In this document: piece by piece, positions 24,918 to 38,358 of the stretch
Numbering within the stretch: position 1 is the first letter of the stretch
How the letters are laid out: each line of letters starts with the position of its first letter
Assembly (NCBI RefSeq): GCF_900095885.1
Contig: NZ_LT615367.1
Span: forward strand, 4,437,561 to 4,501,560
Origin: Dickeya aquatica
GTDB lineage: Bacteria > Pseudomonadota > Gammaproteobacteria > Enterobacterales > Enterobacteriaceae
Direction of reading: 5' to 3'
DNA: 64,000 nucleotides
Translations under genes and position numbers: made by a program
Notes under the pieces: generated by a model
Told to the model about the DNA's origin: nothing
Database searches by the model: none
Seen by the model: the letters and a program-made list of their open reading frames with translations, nothing else

Positions 24918-26563
24918 TGCTGGCGATACCACAGCAAGGCAACGCGCCCCTGCCGGTAAGTATTGTCCGCCGCAGGTACACCGACTATCGGATCATTTTC
25001 CGAAGAGAACATCAGCACCAGCGAGACATTCCCCTCACGCCGATGAGCCGCCAGCCAATCGGCAAATGCCGCTTTAGATACCATTCGGTGAGCGCTGTCC
25101 GGGTATGACAAGCCATACTCCAGCTCACCCGTATTGTCATACATCAGGATATCGCTGCGCTTTTGCTCCCAGGCGATAGCTGATGCCATCCCCACGCTGT
25201 CGGCCAGAATATAGCGACTCTGCGAGAGCGGCGAGGCCACATTACGCACAAACCACTGTGGGTTCTTGGTTTCCACCACGCGCTGGGGGATTGCCATGCC
25301 TATCAGCAATGCAATACCCAGCGGGCAGGCCGCCGCCCAATACCAGCGTGTTGGGGCGCGCAGCAGCGTCCATCCCCCCACCAGCGCCCAAAACAGGAAT
25401 CCCGCGACACCCAGCAGCACTTTCGTGGTTTCTTGCGGCTGATAGAGCGGGCGACCCATTCCCCACGGAGCCAGCACCAGCAGCACAACCAACGCGCACA
25501 GCAGGCCGAACACCAGATTGATCCAGCCATTGATGGTTAACAGGCGATGGTTGAGTAGCGTGGTGGCGCGCCGCGCCATTAACAGCGCCAGCGGCGCAAA
25601 GCACGGCAGAATATAGGTTGGCAGTTTCCCTTTGGCGACGCTAAATAACAGGAACGGCATCACCGCCCAGCTCAATAAGTAAAACACGCCGCGCTGCTGG
25701 TGGCGCTCACGCCAGCCAAAGCCTAACGAGGCAGGCAACAGCGCCAGCCACGGCAGCGCACCGGCAACCAGAACCGGCAGGTAATACCAGAATGGCGCTT
25801 TGTGCTGTGCATTTTCCGAATCGGCAAAACGCTGAATATGCTCGACCCAAAAGAAATAATGCCAGAAATCCGGCTCCTGACGCGCAACCGCCAGCGCCCA
25901 GGGGAGCGACACCAGCACCGCGCTGACAATCGCCAGCGGCCCATACAGCAGCACCTCTTTCCAGCGTTTTTCCAGCGCCACCCACGGCAGCACCGCTATC
26001 ACCGGCACCGCCAGCGCCAGAAACCCTTTGGTCATAAAGCCCATGGCGCACACGACCCCCAGCAGCAGGTAGCCGCCGACCTTGCTGGCGCGAGTGACAG
26101 CCTGCGTCGCCGCCCAAAAGCTGCACATGGCCGCTGCCAGCCACAGCGTCACTATCGGGTCGAGCACCGCATAGGTGCCGATGCCGTAGACCAGAAAACA
26201 GCTCAGGTAAATGGCCGCCGCCAGCAACGAGGTTCGCCGGTGTTGCCATAAGCGCTCCGCCAGCCAGTAAACCAGCAGCGCGGTCAGCAGAATCGAGAAC
26301 ACCGCACCGGCGCGCACCCCGGCATTGTTATCACCCAGCAGCCACTGGCCGATACTGTTCACCCAGTAACCGGCAATCGGTTTTTCAAAATAGCGAATGC
26401 CGAAAAAATGCGGCGCTACCCAGTTGCCACCGGCCAGCATTTCCCGGCTGATTTCCGCATAGCGGGTTTCATCCGGCTGCCACAACAGGCGGCCATTGAG
26501 CGGAATAAAGTAATAAAGCAGCAACAACGCCGCCCACAGCGTTGTCTGACGTGCGTATTTCAT
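24914..26563 (-). CDS. arnT: Lipid A 4-amino-4-deoxy-L-arabinose transferase
   Basis: A 549-residue GT83 glycosyltransferase that moves Ara4N from undecaprenyl phosphate to lipid A phosphates on the periplasmic face, giving resistance to polymyxin and cationic peptides. The conserved first periplasmic loop reads [16 protein letters not shown], and about a dozen membrane segments and a soluble C-terminal domain follow. I chose the ATG at 26563, which shares a base with the arnD stop (TGATG). Length fits the family (about 550). Confidence 0.97.
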   Translation of the reverse strand: MKYARQTTLWAALLLLYYFIPLNGRLLWQPDETRYAEISREMLAGGNWVAPHFFGIRYFEKPIAGYWVNSIGQWLLGDNNAGVRAGAVFSILLTALLVYWLAERLWQHRRTSLLAAAIYLSCFLVYGIGTYAVLDPIVTLWLAAAMCSFWAATQAVTRASKVGGYLLLGVVCAMGFMTKGFLALAVPVIAVLPWVALEKRWKEVLLYGPLAIVSAVLVSLPWALAVARQEPDFWHYFFWVEHIQRFADSENAQHKAPFWYYLPVLVAGALPWLALLPASLGFGWRERHQQRGVFYLLSWAVMPFLLFSVAKGKLPTYILPCFAPLALLMARRATTLLNHRLLTINGWINLVFGLLCALVVLLVLAPWGMGRPLYQPQETTKVLLGVAGFLFWALVGGWTLLRAPTRWYWAAACPLGIALLIGMAIPQRVVETKNPQWFVRNVASPLSQSRYILADSVGMASAIAWEQKRSDILMYDNTGELEYGLSYPDSAHRMVSKAAFADWLAAHRREGNVSLVLMFSSENDPIVGVPAADNTYRQGRVALLWYRQQ

Positions 26564-27462
26564 CAGGCCGTCTCCCCGGTCTGTTGGCACCCCAGCCAGC
26601 CATCGCGCCCGGCAAGGGAGCCGCGCACTACGCGCCCGACGGGTAATGTTGAGAGGTCATCAGGTAACAGTTCACTGAGCGGGCAAAAGCGAATCCCCTC
26701 CTGCTCTGCCAGCGCCAGCAGTTCACTAAACTGTGAACTCATGACAATGCCTTCGACTTCGGCATGAATGGTATAGACCGGCGTACCCTTATCCTGATGA
26801 ATTTTATCGAGAATATAGCGGTTAAATTCTGCCGCGCTGGTTTCGCGCCCCACCGCTTCATCCCAGGTCGGCAACGTCACCGGAATTTGTACCGTACCGG
26901 TGCTGCCGTCGTTAAGCAGCGGGCGAAACGGTGCCTGGCCGCGGCAATCACTGTTGTAGCGAAAACCGAATGACTGCTTGGCCTCAACCGTGGTTTGGTC
27001 TGCCCGCCAGCCCGCCACCGCCGAACACCTTACCGGCTGGCCGGTAATCGACTGCAACGCCTCGTAAGCGAGCCGAGTCTGCTGTTCCATTTTGGCCTGA
27101 TCCCACACGCCTGCCCAGGTTTGCCAGGCAAAGTGATCCCAGGCGTGCAGCCCTACCTCATGGCGCTTCGCCGCTGCGCGGATAGGCTCCGGCAAGCCAC
27201 GGCCAATCACCCGGCCCGGCCATGCCGTCCCTGCCAGCAAAATGTCCCAGCCATACAGCGATGCTGCGCGTGAGCGCAGCATTTTCCACAAAAATACAGG
27301 GCGAATCAGACGCCAGAGGTGACGCCCCATGTTGTCAGGCCCGACGCTGAAGAAAAAACTGCCGCGAATGTCATACACATCGAGCAACTCCAGCAAACGC
27401 GGCACCCCGACTCGGGTGCCTCGCCAGGTATCGACATCAATCCGTAACCCTACTTTTCTCAT
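26563..27462 (-). CDS. arnD: 4-Deoxy-4-formamido-L-arabinose-phosphoundecaprenol deformylase
   Basis: A 299-residue NodB-type polysaccharide deacetylase that removes the formyl group from the lipid-linked sugar. [16 protein letters not shown] contains the metal-binding Asp, and the second metal motif is [13 protein letters not shown] and IHAEVEG match E. coli ArnD. I chose the ATG at 27462 (ACAGGA site six bases before it); the frame is open 33 codons further upstream but those codons run into arnA and show no family resemblance. Confidence 0.97.
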   Translation of the reverse strand: MRKVGLRIDVDTWRGTRVGVPRLLELLDVYDIRGSFFFSVGPDNMGRHLWRLIRPVFLWKMLRSRAASLYGWDILLAGTAWPGRVIGRGLPEPIRAAAKRHEVGLHAWDHFAWQTWAGVWDQAKMEQQTRLAYEALQSITGQPVRCSAVAGWRADQTTVEAKQSFGFRYNSDCRGQAPFRPLLNDGSTGTVQIPVTLPTWDEAVGRETSAAEFNRYILDKIHQDKGTPVYTIHAEVEGIVMSSQFSELLALAEQEGIRFCPLSELLPDDLSTLPVGRVVRGSLAGRDGWLGCQQTGETA

Positions 27463-27475
27463 TCGCAGTCCTGTT

Positions 27476-29467
27476 TTATTCGCCGTCCTGACTAAACTGC
27501 CCGTTCTCAACGGTCTGGAGGAAGAAGTCCAGCGTTTCTGCCACGGTTTTTTCCATCTCAATCGAAGGCTGCCAGTTCAACAGACGTTTGGCATTACGGA
27601 TGCTCGGTTTGCGGTGCTCCACATCCTGATAGCCTTTGCCGTAGTAGCTGCTGCTTTCCACTTCACGGAAACCGGCAAACGGCGGGAACTGGTTACGCAG
27701 CGGGTGCTTCTCAAAGCTCTCCAGCAGCTGTTCTGCCAGCTGGCGAATGCTCGCTTCGTTGTCCGGGTTGCCGATGTTGATGATTTGCCCGTCGCACACA
27801 CCATTTTTGTTTTCGATGATGCGGAACAGCGCTTCAATCCCGTCTTTGATGTCGGTAAAGCAGCGTTTCTGCCGACCACCGTCCACCAGCTTGATAGGCG
27901 AGCCTTCCACCAGGTTCAGGATCAACTGGGTGATGGCGCGAGAGCTGCCGATACGCGCGGCATTCAGGTTATCCAGACGCGGCCCCATCCAGTTGAACGG
28001 ACGGAACAGGGTGAAACGCAGCCCCTCTTTTTCGCCGTAAGCCCAGATAACGCGATCCAGCAGTTGCTTGGATACCGAGTAAATCCAGCGCTGTTTGTTG
28101 ATAGGCCCGACGATAAGGTTAGAGTTGTCTTCGTCGAACACCGGGTCGGTAGACATGCCGTACACTTCAGACGTGGACGGGAAAATGATGCGTTTTTTGT
28201 ACTTCACGCAATCACGGATGGTTTTCAGGTTCTCTTCGAAATCCAGCTCGAACACGCGCAGCGGGTTACGGGTGTACTCAATCGGCGTAGCGATGGCCAC
28301 CAGCGGCAGCACCACATCACATTTTTTGATGTGGTATTCAATCCACTCAGAGTGAATGCTGATATCGCCTTCCACGAAGTGGAAACGCGGATTACCGAGG
28401 AAGCGCTCAATGGCATCGGAACTGATGTCCAGCCCGAACACTTCGTAGTTATCTTCCTGCAACAAACGCTCGGTCAGGTGGTTGCCGATAAAACCATTCA
28501 CGCCAAGAATCAAGACGCGGGTGCGGCGCTTCACGCTCACCATCGGTGAATTATTGAGGATGGCACCCGTCACCAGGCCAAGGCTTTGAGCCAGTTGCGA
28601 ACCTTGCAGATAAATACCGTTATCGCCCTGCCCGGTCACGATTTCCAGCGCATCGCTACCACAGGCGACCACCAGCGGCGAGGTACTGAGCACCGTACCC
28701 GGTTTCGCCGCCGGGAAATCGGTACGGATTTTGGTCTGCCAGATAATAAATTTGGTGGTGCCGACGAAGCTGAACGCGCCCGGCCACGGTTCCGTCACCG
28801 CGCGCACCAGGTTAAACAGCGCACGCGCCGGTTTCTGCCACTCAATGCGGCCATCTTCCGGGGTACGGCGGCCAACATAGGTGGCCTGGCTTTCATCCTG
28901 CGCGGTTTCCTGTGCGTTACCGGCTTTAATGGCCGGCAGCGCGGTTTCCAGCACGTTGCGGGCGGCATCACGCAATTTATGGTGCAGACTGAGCGCGGTA
29001 TCGGCATCGTCAATTGCCACGCTGTGCTGGGCAACAATGTTACCGGCGTCGGCACGCGCCACCATGCGGTGCAACGTCACGCCGGTTTCGGTTTCACCGT
29101 TAACCAATACCCAGTTCAGCGGCGCGCGGCCACGGTAGCGCGGCAGCAGCGAGCCATGCAGGTTGAATGCACCGCGCGGCGCGCTTTGCAAAATGGCATC
29201 GCTCAACAGGTTGCGATAATAGAACGAGAAAATCACGTCCGGCGACATCGCCGCGATACGCTCAACCCACAGCGGGTGGTTGACGTCTTCGGGCGCAAAA
29301 ACCGGAATTCCCAGCTCCGCCGCAGTACGGGCAACCGATCCAAAGAACTGATTTTCCGCTGGATTATCTGCGTGGGTAAACACCGCTTCTACGGTATAAC
29401 CCGCTGCCACTAACGCGCGGAGTCCCACGCAGCCGAGATCATGATAGGCAAAAACAACTGCTTTCAT
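27476..29467 (-). CDS. arnA: Bifunctional UDP-Ara4N formyltransferase/UDP-glucuronate decarboxylase
   Basis: A 663-residue two-domain enzyme. The N-terminal half (about 1-300) is a formyltransferase with the catalytic region [18 protein letters not shown]. The C-terminal half is an NAD-dependent SDR that oxidatively decarboxylates UDP-glucuronate, with [14 protein letters not shown] (about 318) and the FPSTSEVYG and [10 protein letters not shown] catalytic motifs. Both halves keep their key residues. Its start overlaps the arnC stop by four bases. It supplies both the first and third steps of Ara4N synthesis. Confidence 0.98.
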   Translation of the reverse strand: MKAVVFAYHDLGCVGLRALVAAGYTVEAVFTHADNPAENQFFGSVARTAAELGIPVFAPEDVNHPLWVERIAAMSPDVIFSFYYRNLLSDAILQSAPRGAFNLHGSLLPRYRGRAPLNWVLVNGETETGVTLHRMVARADAGNIVAQHSVAIDDADTALSLHHKLRDAARNVLETALPAIKAGNAQETAQDESQATYVGRRTPEDGRIEWQKPARALFNLVRAVTEPWPGAFSFVGTTKFIIWQTKIRTDFPAAKPGTVLSTSPLVVACGSDALEIVTGQGDNGIYLQGSQLAQSLGLVTGAILNNSPMVSVKRRTRVLILGVNGFIGNHLTERLLQEDNYEVFGLDISSDAIERFLGNPRFHFVEGDISIHSEWIEYHIKKCDVVLPLVAIATPIEYTRNPLRVFELDFEENLKTIRDCVKYKKRIIFPSTSEVYGMSTDPVFDEDNSNLIVGPINKQRWIYSVSKQLLDRVIWAYGEKEGLRFTLFRPFNWMGPRLDNLNAARIGSSRAITQLILNLVEGSPIKLVDGGRQKRCFTDIKDGIEALFRIIENKNGVCDGQIINIGNPDNEASIRQLAEQLLESFEKHPLRNQFPPFAGFREVESSSYYGKGYQDVEHRKPSIRNAKRLLNWQPSIEMEKTVAETLDFFLQTVENGQFSQDGE

Positions 29468-30447
29468 TCTTCATTGTCCTGTTCAGAAAATCGTGGATCG
29501 TTGCCAACAATACGTTGAATAAAATAGCGGGGACGGGCGCGGACATCGTTATAGATGCGTCCGATATATTCGCCCAACAGCCCCATACCGACGAACTGTG
29601 CGCCGATAAAGGTAAACAGCACGGCAAACAGCGTGAATACGCCATCCGCCGCCCAGGCCGCGCCAAAAAACAGCCGCAGCAGGATAAGCAACAGCGCCAG
29701 CGTAAAACCGGAGATGGCGATGATGCTGCCCACCACGCTCAACAGACGCAGCGGCGTGGTGGTCAGGCAGGTCACCAGGTCGTACATCAGGTTAATCAGC
29801 TTCATGAAGCTGTATTTCGAGTCGCCAAATTCACGCTCTGAGTGGCGCACCAGAATCTCGGTGGTACGACGGGCAAAGGTATTGGCGAGGATGGGGATAA
29901 AGGTGCTGCGCTCATGGCAGTGCAGCATGGCATCGATAATGTGGCGGCGATAGGCACGCAGCATACAGCCGTAATCGTTCATCGCCTTGCCGGTCGTGTG
30001 CTGAATCAGGCGATTGATCATGCGCGAGGCGGTTTTACGAAAGACACTGTCTTGCCGGTTCTCACGAATGGTGCCCACCACATCAAAGCCTTGATCGGCG
30101 GTCTCCACCAGCCGGGGGATCTCTTCCGGCGGGTTTTGCAAATCAGCATCCAGCGTAATGATAAGATCGCCCGAAACATGGCTAAAGCCAGCCATAATCG
30201 CCGAGTGCTGCCCGTAATTACGATTGAGGATCACCGCAATCACGCGGCTACCCGGCACTTGCGCAGCTTCAGTCAGCAATTCGGCAGAATTGTCGCTGCT
30301 GCCGTCATCCACCAGCAGAATTTCATAATCGCGGTTAAGCTGCTCGCAGGCATGTGTGGTGCGGCGAATTAACTCCGGCAGGCTCTCTTGCTCGTTAAAT
30401 ACCGGGATAACTACAGAAACTTTTTTGATAGCGTCCATTTCCAGCAT
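29464..30447 (-). CDS. arnC: Undecaprenyl-phosphate Ara4FN transferase
   Basis: A 327-residue GT2 glycosyltransferase that links formylated aminoarabinose to undecaprenyl phosphate at the inner membrane. The start [20 protein letters not shown] aligns with E. coli ArnC. The DXD-type motif is [13 protein letters not shown], and two membrane segments lie at about 235-290. The ATG shares one base with the arnB stop, and its own end overlaps arnA, so the operon is fully coupled here. Confidence 0.97.
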   Translation of the reverse strand: MLEMDAIKKVSVVIPVFNEQESLPELIRRTTHACEQLNRDYEILLVDDGSSDNSAELLTEAAQVPGSRVIAVILNRNYGQHSAIMAGFSHVSGDLIITLDADLQNPPEEIPRLVETADQGFDVVGTIRENRQDSVFRKTASRMINRLIQHTTGKAMNDYGCMLRAYRRHIIDAMLHCHERSTFIPILANTFARRTTEILVRHSEREFGDSKYSFMKLINLMYDLVTCLTTTPLRLLSVVGSIIAISGFTLALLLILLRLFFGAAWAADGVFTLFAVLFTFIGAQFVGMGLLGEYIGRIYNDVRARPRYFIQRIVGNDPRFSEQDNEE

Positions 30448-31589
30448 CAGCGTTTCCCCGCCAGTTCAGTTAACGCATCCACCACCCGGTCCACATCCTC
30501 GTCACGCATATCCGGGAACAGCGGCAAAGAGCAGATGCGCGCGGAGTTCCAGTCAGAATTCGGTAAATGCACATCAGGAAAACGTTCGCGGTAATACTTC
30601 TGGGTATGGGCGGCGCGGAAATGCAGGCCGGTGCCGATATTGCGCGCTTTCAGTTCCTGCATCAGGCCATCGCGGTCAATGCCACAGCGTGCTTCGTCCA
30701 CCCGGATAATGAACAGATGCCAGGCGTGCTGATGCGGCCAGTCAGGCAGTGACAATGGCTCAAACGGCAAATCAGCCAGTTTTTGCAAATAACGCTGTGC
30801 CAGCTCGGCGCGGCGCGCATTGTTAGCCGCCAGTTTATTGAGCTGCACCAGCGCAATCGCCGCACTGATATCCGGCAGGTTGTACTTAAAGCCCGGCGAC
30901 ACCACTTCAGCCTGCGGTGCGCGCCCTTGCACCATACGGTCAAACGCATCCACCGCCAGGCCGTGGAATTTCAGACTGCGAATACGGTTCGCCAGCGCAT
31001 CATCATCCGTCACCACCAGGCCACCTTCGGCACAGGTCATGTTTTTGATGGCGTGAAACGAGAAAATGGCCGTGCCTTCATGACCAACATGACGGCCACG
31101 GTAGTAGGTGCCTGCCGCATGTGCAGCATCTTCAATCACCGCAATGCCATGACGACGGCCAATCTCACGGATGGCGTCGATATCTGCCGGGGCACCGGCG
31201 TAATGCACCGGAATAATGGCTTTGGTTCGCGGGGTGATAGCCGCTTCAATCGCCTGCGGCGTGACCATCAGGTTATCGCGGTCCACATCAATCATCACCG
31301 GCTCGGCACCCAACAGCACAATCATATTCAGGGTGGACACCCAGGTCAGCGATGGCGTTATCACCTCATCACCCGCGCCGATACCCAGTGCCATTAACGT
31401 GACATGCATTCCTCCGGTGGCAGAACTGACTGCAATTGCATGTTTTGCACCGGTTAGTGCGGCGAACTGTTGCTCCAGTTCCTGATTTTTGGGACCTGTG
31501 GTAATCCATCCCGAACGAAGAACCTGCCCGACCGCAGCGAGTTCTTCCTCACCTAATGCAGGGCGTGAGAAAGGTAGAAAATCAGCCAT
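30447..31589 (-). CDS. arnB: UDP-Ara4O aminotransferase
   Basis: A 380-residue PLP enzyme of the DegT/DnrJ family that transfers an amino group from glutamate to UDP-4-keto-arabinose. The PLP lysine lies in [15 protein letters not shown], and [11 protein letters not shown] holds the pyridine-binding Asp. The ATG at 31589 gives [17 protein letters not shown], matching the E. coli start. It is the first gene of arnBCADTEF. Control by PmrA would be expected from the pathway; a candidate box lies about 460 bases upstream at 32052. Confidence 0.97.
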   Translation of the reverse strand: MADFLPFSRPALGEEELAAVGQVLRSGWITTGPKNQELEQQFAALTGAKHAIAVSSATGGMHVTLMALGIGAGDEVITPSLTWVSTLNMIVLLGAEPVMIDVDRDNLMVTPQAIEAAITPRTKAIIPVHYAGAPADIDAIREIGRRHGIAVIEDAAHAAGTYYRGRHVGHEGTAIFSFHAIKNMTCAEGGLVVTDDDALANRIRSLKFHGLAVDAFDRMVQGRAPQAEVVSPGFKYNLPDISAAIALVQLNKLAANNARRAELAQRYLQKLADLPFEPLSLPDWPHQHAWHLFIIRVDEARCGIDRDGLMQELKARNIGTGLHFRAAHTQKYYRERFPDVHLPNSDWNSARICSLPLFPDMRDEDVDRVVDALTELAGKR

Positions 31590-31649
31590 GTAAAAATTCA
31601 CTCTCAGGTTAACTCTATGATTACTGGCGCGAAAAAGGCGTCCGATGCG

Positions 31650-31871
31650 TCAGGGGACATGCCACCCGCCATCAGGGTTCGAGTCAGGGAATAAACGCGT
31701 TAAGAGGAAACCACATCTTGAATCCTTATGAAGAATCAGTAGAAGAGCGATAAATGACAAGAAGATGACCACCGAGCAACAAAACAGCTGCCAGCCAACA
31801 ACATGGCAATCACTCAGGCAAGCCTCTCTTCCGGCTGACGCCGTCAGAACGCTATCCACAACCTCTTTCAT
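31650..31871 (-). CDS. Possible small membrane protein in the arn leader
   Basis: A 73-codon open frame with one strong membrane segment, WQLFCCSVVIFLSFIALLLI (about residues 27-46), flanked by a polar N-terminus and a basic residue cluster. It lies between the candidate PmrA-dependent promoter at 32.05 kb and arnB. I do not recognise the family. The ATG lacks a good ribosome site, which counts against it. Small PmrA-controlled membrane peptides are known (PmrR in Salmonella), so the setting is suggestive, but the frame may be chance. Confidence 0.28.
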   Translation of the reverse strand: MKEVVDSVLTASAGREACLSDCHVVGWQLFCCSVVIFLSFIALLLILHKDSRCGFLLTRLFPDSNPDGGWHVP

Positions 31872-32035
31872 CCGGTTATTCAGAGCCTATCCCATAAGGC
31901 GTATTTTTCGGCCATGATGAAACAACGGGCTTTCACGCTGCTCGCATACACCACGCTCTATACGCGATTTCTGCAAGCTGCCCGTTTCCACGCAGGCTTC
32001 GCCAATAACTTCGTTGGAATAAGCACGTCGTGGTG

Positions 32036-32068
32036 ATCATAACGAACATTTCTTAGCTGAATATTAAG
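32036..32068 (-). promoter_or_regulatory. Candidate PmrA box and -10 for arn
   Basis: On the minus strand, CTTAAT-ATTCA-GCTAAG (32068-32052) has the two-hexamer, five-base-spacer form of a PmrA box; the first half is perfect and the second matches four of six. TATGAT (32041-32036) follows 10 bases later as a -10. Transcription would start near 32.03 kb and give a leader of about 440 bases before arnB. Confidence 0.5.
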
Positions 32069-32449
32069 AGCCCGATCATCAAACACTCAACGCGCCAGGC
32101 TATACCCAAATCCCTTGGACATCGCCAGCTCGCTTCAGTTTCCTCTTTTACCGGCTTATCGTCTTTGCCAAGAGGCATCCACAAGAGATGTCACCGGCAA
32201 AAGAGTAGCAAGCGATGTTTAAACCCACCGTCAATATAATAGCGTTGCCACACTACCACCAATTAAGCGTTCGTTTCATATATATCCGTCATACTTCATA
32301 TTACAACCGCATGATGTTACGCCATTTCCGCCCCATGACGAGGGCGGCATAGCATCACCCGCCCATTCCCGCCACCGGGCCTTAAGCAACGGCAGATGTT
32401 ATTCTGCGGATAGACTGACTGTAACCAAACGAAAAATAAGCTTTTTTTT

Positions 32450-32465
32450 CGTGATGCACATCACA
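32450..32465. promoter_or_regulatory. CRP-like site in the arnB-aegA gap
   Basis: CGTGA-TGCACA-TCACA matches the CRP consensus at nine of ten conserved positions and its core GTGATGCACATCAC is a perfect palindrome. No annotated gene starts nearby on either side, so its target transcript is not known. Confidence 0.6.
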
Positions 32466-33194
32466 TTGAAATCAGAGCAAAAGAATAATTACGATTTCTT
32501 GCAATATTATTTAATGCATTATTAATGCCCTTTACACGTTAATTCATCAAAACCACTTATCTTGCTATTAAAAATCAGCCGGAAAGCAAAATGATTAAGT
32601 TTGCTTACCACTCTCTGTACTGATCTCATATTTCTCTTTTATTATCATTGACAAAGAATAGTAAAAAACAGCCATCTGGCAACGCTGAAATACTATTTTT
32701 TGCCACACGGGAATGAAAATAATCCTCACTTTCGATATCACCTGAAACGATAATTACGCCCAGGAATTGCACGATAAATTAGCCATTCACTCTCTTGAGG
32801 CAGCCCCTCGCACTCACAAGGCCGTTTTTTTGATAAACGCCCGAAAATTTCTGGTTATTTTTACCCCATATTCTCTGTTCTATATCAAGATTTCCCCACT
32901 GCTGAGCCGCTAGGATGAATCCAGAGCGGTGTTTGGGTGCCCTTAAAACACGCTCAAAAAATGAGGGGATCGCTATTTTTTCTCCTGACGAGACAGGTAA
33001 CAGCCCCTTTTCAGCATCACTTGCCAAGTGACCCGCTAAGGCTGGTAACACCCGCATCGCCTGCCAGTACAGGCAGCCGGTACGCACCAGCCCGCCATCG
33101 ACACAGACACCCGCTGCCGCTCTGGTAAATCACTTACCCGATGAGGCCAAGGCTTGCCTGACGATAGACAGCGGCTCATCTATATACCCAGTAG

Positions 33195-35755
<2,561 letters not shown>

Positions 35756-35758
35756 TTA

Positions 35759-35796
35759 AGAGACCCCGTGAAGGGCAAGGCGTTCACGGGGTCTCT
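35759..35796 (+). terminator. 14-bp hairpin after the ferredoxin gene
   Basis: AGAGACCCCGTGAA (35759-35772) pairs perfectly with TTCACGGGGTCTCT (35783-35796) across a 10-base loop, four bases after the stop codon. No T run follows. The position and strength point to a transcript end or 3' stabiliser. Confidence 0.65.
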
Positions 35797-36067
35797 GTTC
35801 ACAGATCACTCAATGCACTTCTCCAGCCAGAGGGGGTGTGGCAGGATGTGATGCAGCCCCGACTTTTGTTTCAATTAAAATAAAATCAGTTTTAATGAAA
35901 AGTGCGTTTTGACGTACTCTGCACTGGCAGAGATAATTATCGCCGATTTATCCGCCAGTTTTTCTTTGTCACAGATTTTTGTCTGGCGGTATGCGTCAGC
36001 AATGACTTCGCATCGCAGTATTCTACTAAAAACTATCCGTTTTTTTCGTTGGCATCATGGAGTGAAT

Positions 36068-36808
36068 ATGACCTGTCATTTCGTCAGGTGGGCAAGCACG
36101 GAGGCGTTACCCGATCTGCAACGGTTATCGGATGACCTGATTTCATCCACGCACAGCTTTTCCGTTAAGCGCCGCGAGCGCTATCTGAAAGGCCGGGCAC
36201 TGTTGGCAGAAATGATGTTTTATTTTTTCGGTTACCCAGTTCTCCCGCCATTAATGGTTTCGCCAAACGGCAGACCCTGTTTTGTTGACCCCCATCTACC
36301 CGATTTCAGCCTTGGCTATGCAGGAAATACCATCGCCATCCTGCTCAGTGAAGAGGGAAAAGTCGGTATGGATGTTGAAATTATCCGCGTCTGGAGTCGT
36401 GAAACGCCCACTCACCTGCAAACCCAGACTCACGCGGAAAAAGCCTGGATTGACGCCCAGCTAGACCCGCTCGAAGCCGCCACCCAACTGTGCACGATTC
36501 GTCAGTCGGTGCTAAAAATCCCCGGCTTTCACGCCGGAGGGCCGGAGTCATTAAAGCTGCACCCGGCTTCCGGCCGACTGCGTTCCCGGCACATACCGGA
36601 GGTGGAAGTGGTGAGCGATATTGACGACTACCTGGCCTGGGCCTGCGCCCACACACCGAGACTGGATCGTCTGGTGATGTGGAATTACACCTCGGCCTAC
36701 GGTATGCGTAAAAGCGGTGAAATCGTGCACCAGCAGCGTCAGTCGCGGCGGTACATCAAATTAAGCAGCCATGCGACGGAAAACGCGTCTGCGCAATACG
36801 TGATGTAA
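36068..36808 (+). CDS. yieE: YieE-like 4'-phosphopantetheinyl transferase family protein
   Basis: A 246-residue member of the Sfp/AcpT superfamily, whose enzymes attach phosphopantetheine to carrier proteins. The first metal motif is GMDVEI. The second, normally WxxKEAxxK, reads TIRQSVLK, as in E. coli YieE (TLRRSVLK), so the usual Lys-Glu pair is absent and activity is uncertain. I chose the ATG at 36068, which follows GGAGTG; the frame is open 53 codons upstream but that part lacks resemblance. E. coli has yieE near adeP and yieH as here, although yieF is missing between them. Confidence 0.82.
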   Translation: MTCHFVRWASTEALPDLQRLSDDLISSTHSFSVKRRERYLKGRALLAEMMFYFFGYPVLPPLMVSPNGRPCFVDPHLPDFSLGYAGNTIAILLSEEGKVGMDVEIIRVWSRETPTHLQTQTHAEKAWIDAQLDPLEAATQLCTIRQSVLKIPGFHAGGPESLKLHPASGRLRSRHIPEVEVVSDIDDYLAWACAHTPRLDRLVMWNYTSAYGMRKSGEIVHQQRQSRRYIKLSSHATENASAQYVM

Positions 36809-36835
36809 CAAAGGAAAAAAGGAAGGAAGAAAAGC

Positions 36836-36859
36836 GCGAGCCGGGCTGCCCCGGCTCGC
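36836..36859 (-). terminator. Terminator after adeP
   Basis: GCGAGCCGGG (36836-36845) pairs with CCCGGCTCGC (36850-36859) across a 4-base loop. Read on the minus strand it is followed by a T-rich stretch (GCTTTTCTTCC), so it ends adeP; it also marks the convergent end of yieE. Confidence 0.8.
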
Positions 36860-36865
36860 TGATGA

Positions 36866-38203
36866 TTAATGGGCGTCGATAAAGACGATTTTCAGCAGGA
36901 ATAACACCGCCACCGCGACCACACACGGGCTGATATCACGCCAGCGCCCCGTTGCCGCTTTCATGATGGCATAGGCGATAAAGCCAAACGCAATCCCTTC
37001 GGTAATCGAGAAAGTAAACGGCATCATTACCGCAGTAATGAACGCAGGCACCGCTTCGGTCAGGTCATCCCAGCTCACACGCGCCAGGCTTGACGTCATC
37101 AATACCCCAACGTAAATCAGCGCACCGGCCGCCGCGTAGGCAGGCACCATACCGGCCAGCGGAGACAGAAAAATCACCAGCAGGAACAGTGCCCCAGCCA
37201 CCACTGCCGTCAACCCGGTACGCCCGCCAACAGACACGCCAGACGAGCTTTCGATATACGCCGTGACCGATGACGTCCCAATCAATGCCCCGGCCACTGA
37301 GCTGATGCTGTCAACATACAGTGCCTGTTTCATCCGCGGGAATTTGCCACGCGCATCCACCAGACCGGCTTTATCCGTCACGCCAATCAGCGTACCGGAT
37401 GAGTCAAACAGGTTGACCAGCATAAAAGAGAAAATCACGCCAGAAAGCCCCAGATTCAGCGAACCGGCCAAATCGACCTGCCCGACCACGCTGGTGACGC
37501 TCGGCGGCATAGAGAAAATACCAGTGTATTTCACATCACCCAGCACCACGCCCAACAGGGTTGTTACGGCGATTGAAATCAGCACGGCGGCATGGATATT
37601 GCGATGAGCCAGCACCACAATAATAAAGAAACCCAGCACCCCGAGCAAAACGCCGTGCGAGGTCATTTTACCAACGGCAACCAGCGTTTCCGGGTTAGGC
37701 ACGATGATGCCCGCATTTTTCAGGCCGATCATCGCAATCAACAGACCAATCCCGCTGGCAATACCAAGACGCAGGCTTTGCGGGATGTTCGCCACCATCC
37801 AGTAACGTACCTGAAATACGGTCAGCAACAAAAATCCGATAGCGCCCCAGAAAATAGCGCCCATCGCCACCTGCCAGGGCAGGCCCATGGTGCCGACCAC
37901 CACGAAGGCAAAAAAGGCATTCAGCCCCATCGCCGGTGCCAGTGCTACCGGTAAATTAGCCAGCAACCCCATAAAAATACTGCCGAAAGCGGCAATCAGG
38001 CAGGTCGTGACGAACACCGCTTTGGTGTCCATCCCGGCGGCCCCGAGGATCTGCGGGTTAACGAACACGATGTAAACCATCGTCAAAAATGTGGTGAACC
38101 CGGCAATCGTTTCCGTACGCGCCGTAGTGCCATGCTGTTTGAGCTTGAACACGCGCTCCAGCAACCCCTGCGGCGCAGCGGAACCAGACTGAGATTTATC
38201 CAT
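36866..38203 (-). CDS. adeP: Adenine permease
   Basis: A 445-residue inner-membrane purine transporter of the NCS2/AzgA group (E. coli AdeP/YieG, same length), importing adenine with protons. About 12-14 hydrophobic segments are seen. Conserved stretches include TFLTMVYIVFVNPQIL, ALAPAMGLNAFFAFVVV, LVNLFDSSGTLIGVTDKAGL and ESSSGVSVGGRTGLTAVV. It lies divergent from yieH. A sigma-70 promoter and two candidate operators, one PurR-like, lie upstream, in keeping with purine repression. Confidence 0.95.
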   Translation of the reverse strand: MDKSQSGSAAPQGLLERVFKLKQHGTTARTETIAGFTTFLTMVYIVFVNPQILGAAGMDTKAVFVTTCLIAAFGSIFMGLLANLPVALAPAMGLNAFFAFVVVGTMGLPWQVAMGAIFWGAIGFLLLTVFQVRYWMVANIPQSLRLGIASGIGLLIAMIGLKNAGIIVPNPETLVAVGKMTSHGVLLGVLGFFIIVVLAHRNIHAAVLISIAVTTLLGVVLGDVKYTGIFSMPPSVTSVVGQVDLAGSLNLGLSGVIFSFMLVNLFDSSGTLIGVTDKAGLVDARGKFPRMKQALYVDSISSVAGALIGTSSVTAYIESSSGVSVGGRTGLTAVVAGALFLLVIFLSPLAGMVPAYAAAGALIYVGVLMTSSLARVSWDDLTEAVPAFITAVMMPFTFSITEGIAFGFIAYAIMKAATGRWRDISPCVVAVAVLFLLKIVFIDAH

Positions 38204-38358
38204 GAGAAATAACCTAAAGAAGAAAAAGGAAACAGAATCGCCCGGTATCCTATACCAAAATGCGCAGCAGTTAACGCACCCGGTGGCTTTTTTTTCCCGG
38301 TCATAATAATTTTCTATATCTCGCGCCTGATCGCTGCGCTTTCGCTTCCGTTCATGCT

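Noticed and set aside
27329..29413. Long plus-strand frames (406 and 275 codons) opposite arnA
   Set aside because: They are antisense to a fully conserved bifunctional enzyme and show no domain; codon bias of GC-rich genes often leaves such frames open.
32380..32385. CTTAAG as a PmrA half-site
   Set aside because: No second half lies at the required five-base spacing; the site at 32052 is better placed and two-sided.
32779..33087. 102-codon minus-strand frame before aegA
   Set aside because: It has no ribosome site I trust and no recognisable domain, and it spans the probable aegA promoter region. The stretch could be part of a dispersed repeat, but one window cannot show that.
35902..36067. 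Upstream extension of yieE to 35909 and the alternative frame at 35902
   Set aside because: No resemblance to YieE proteins in the added 53 codons, while ATG at 36068 has a good ribosome site.
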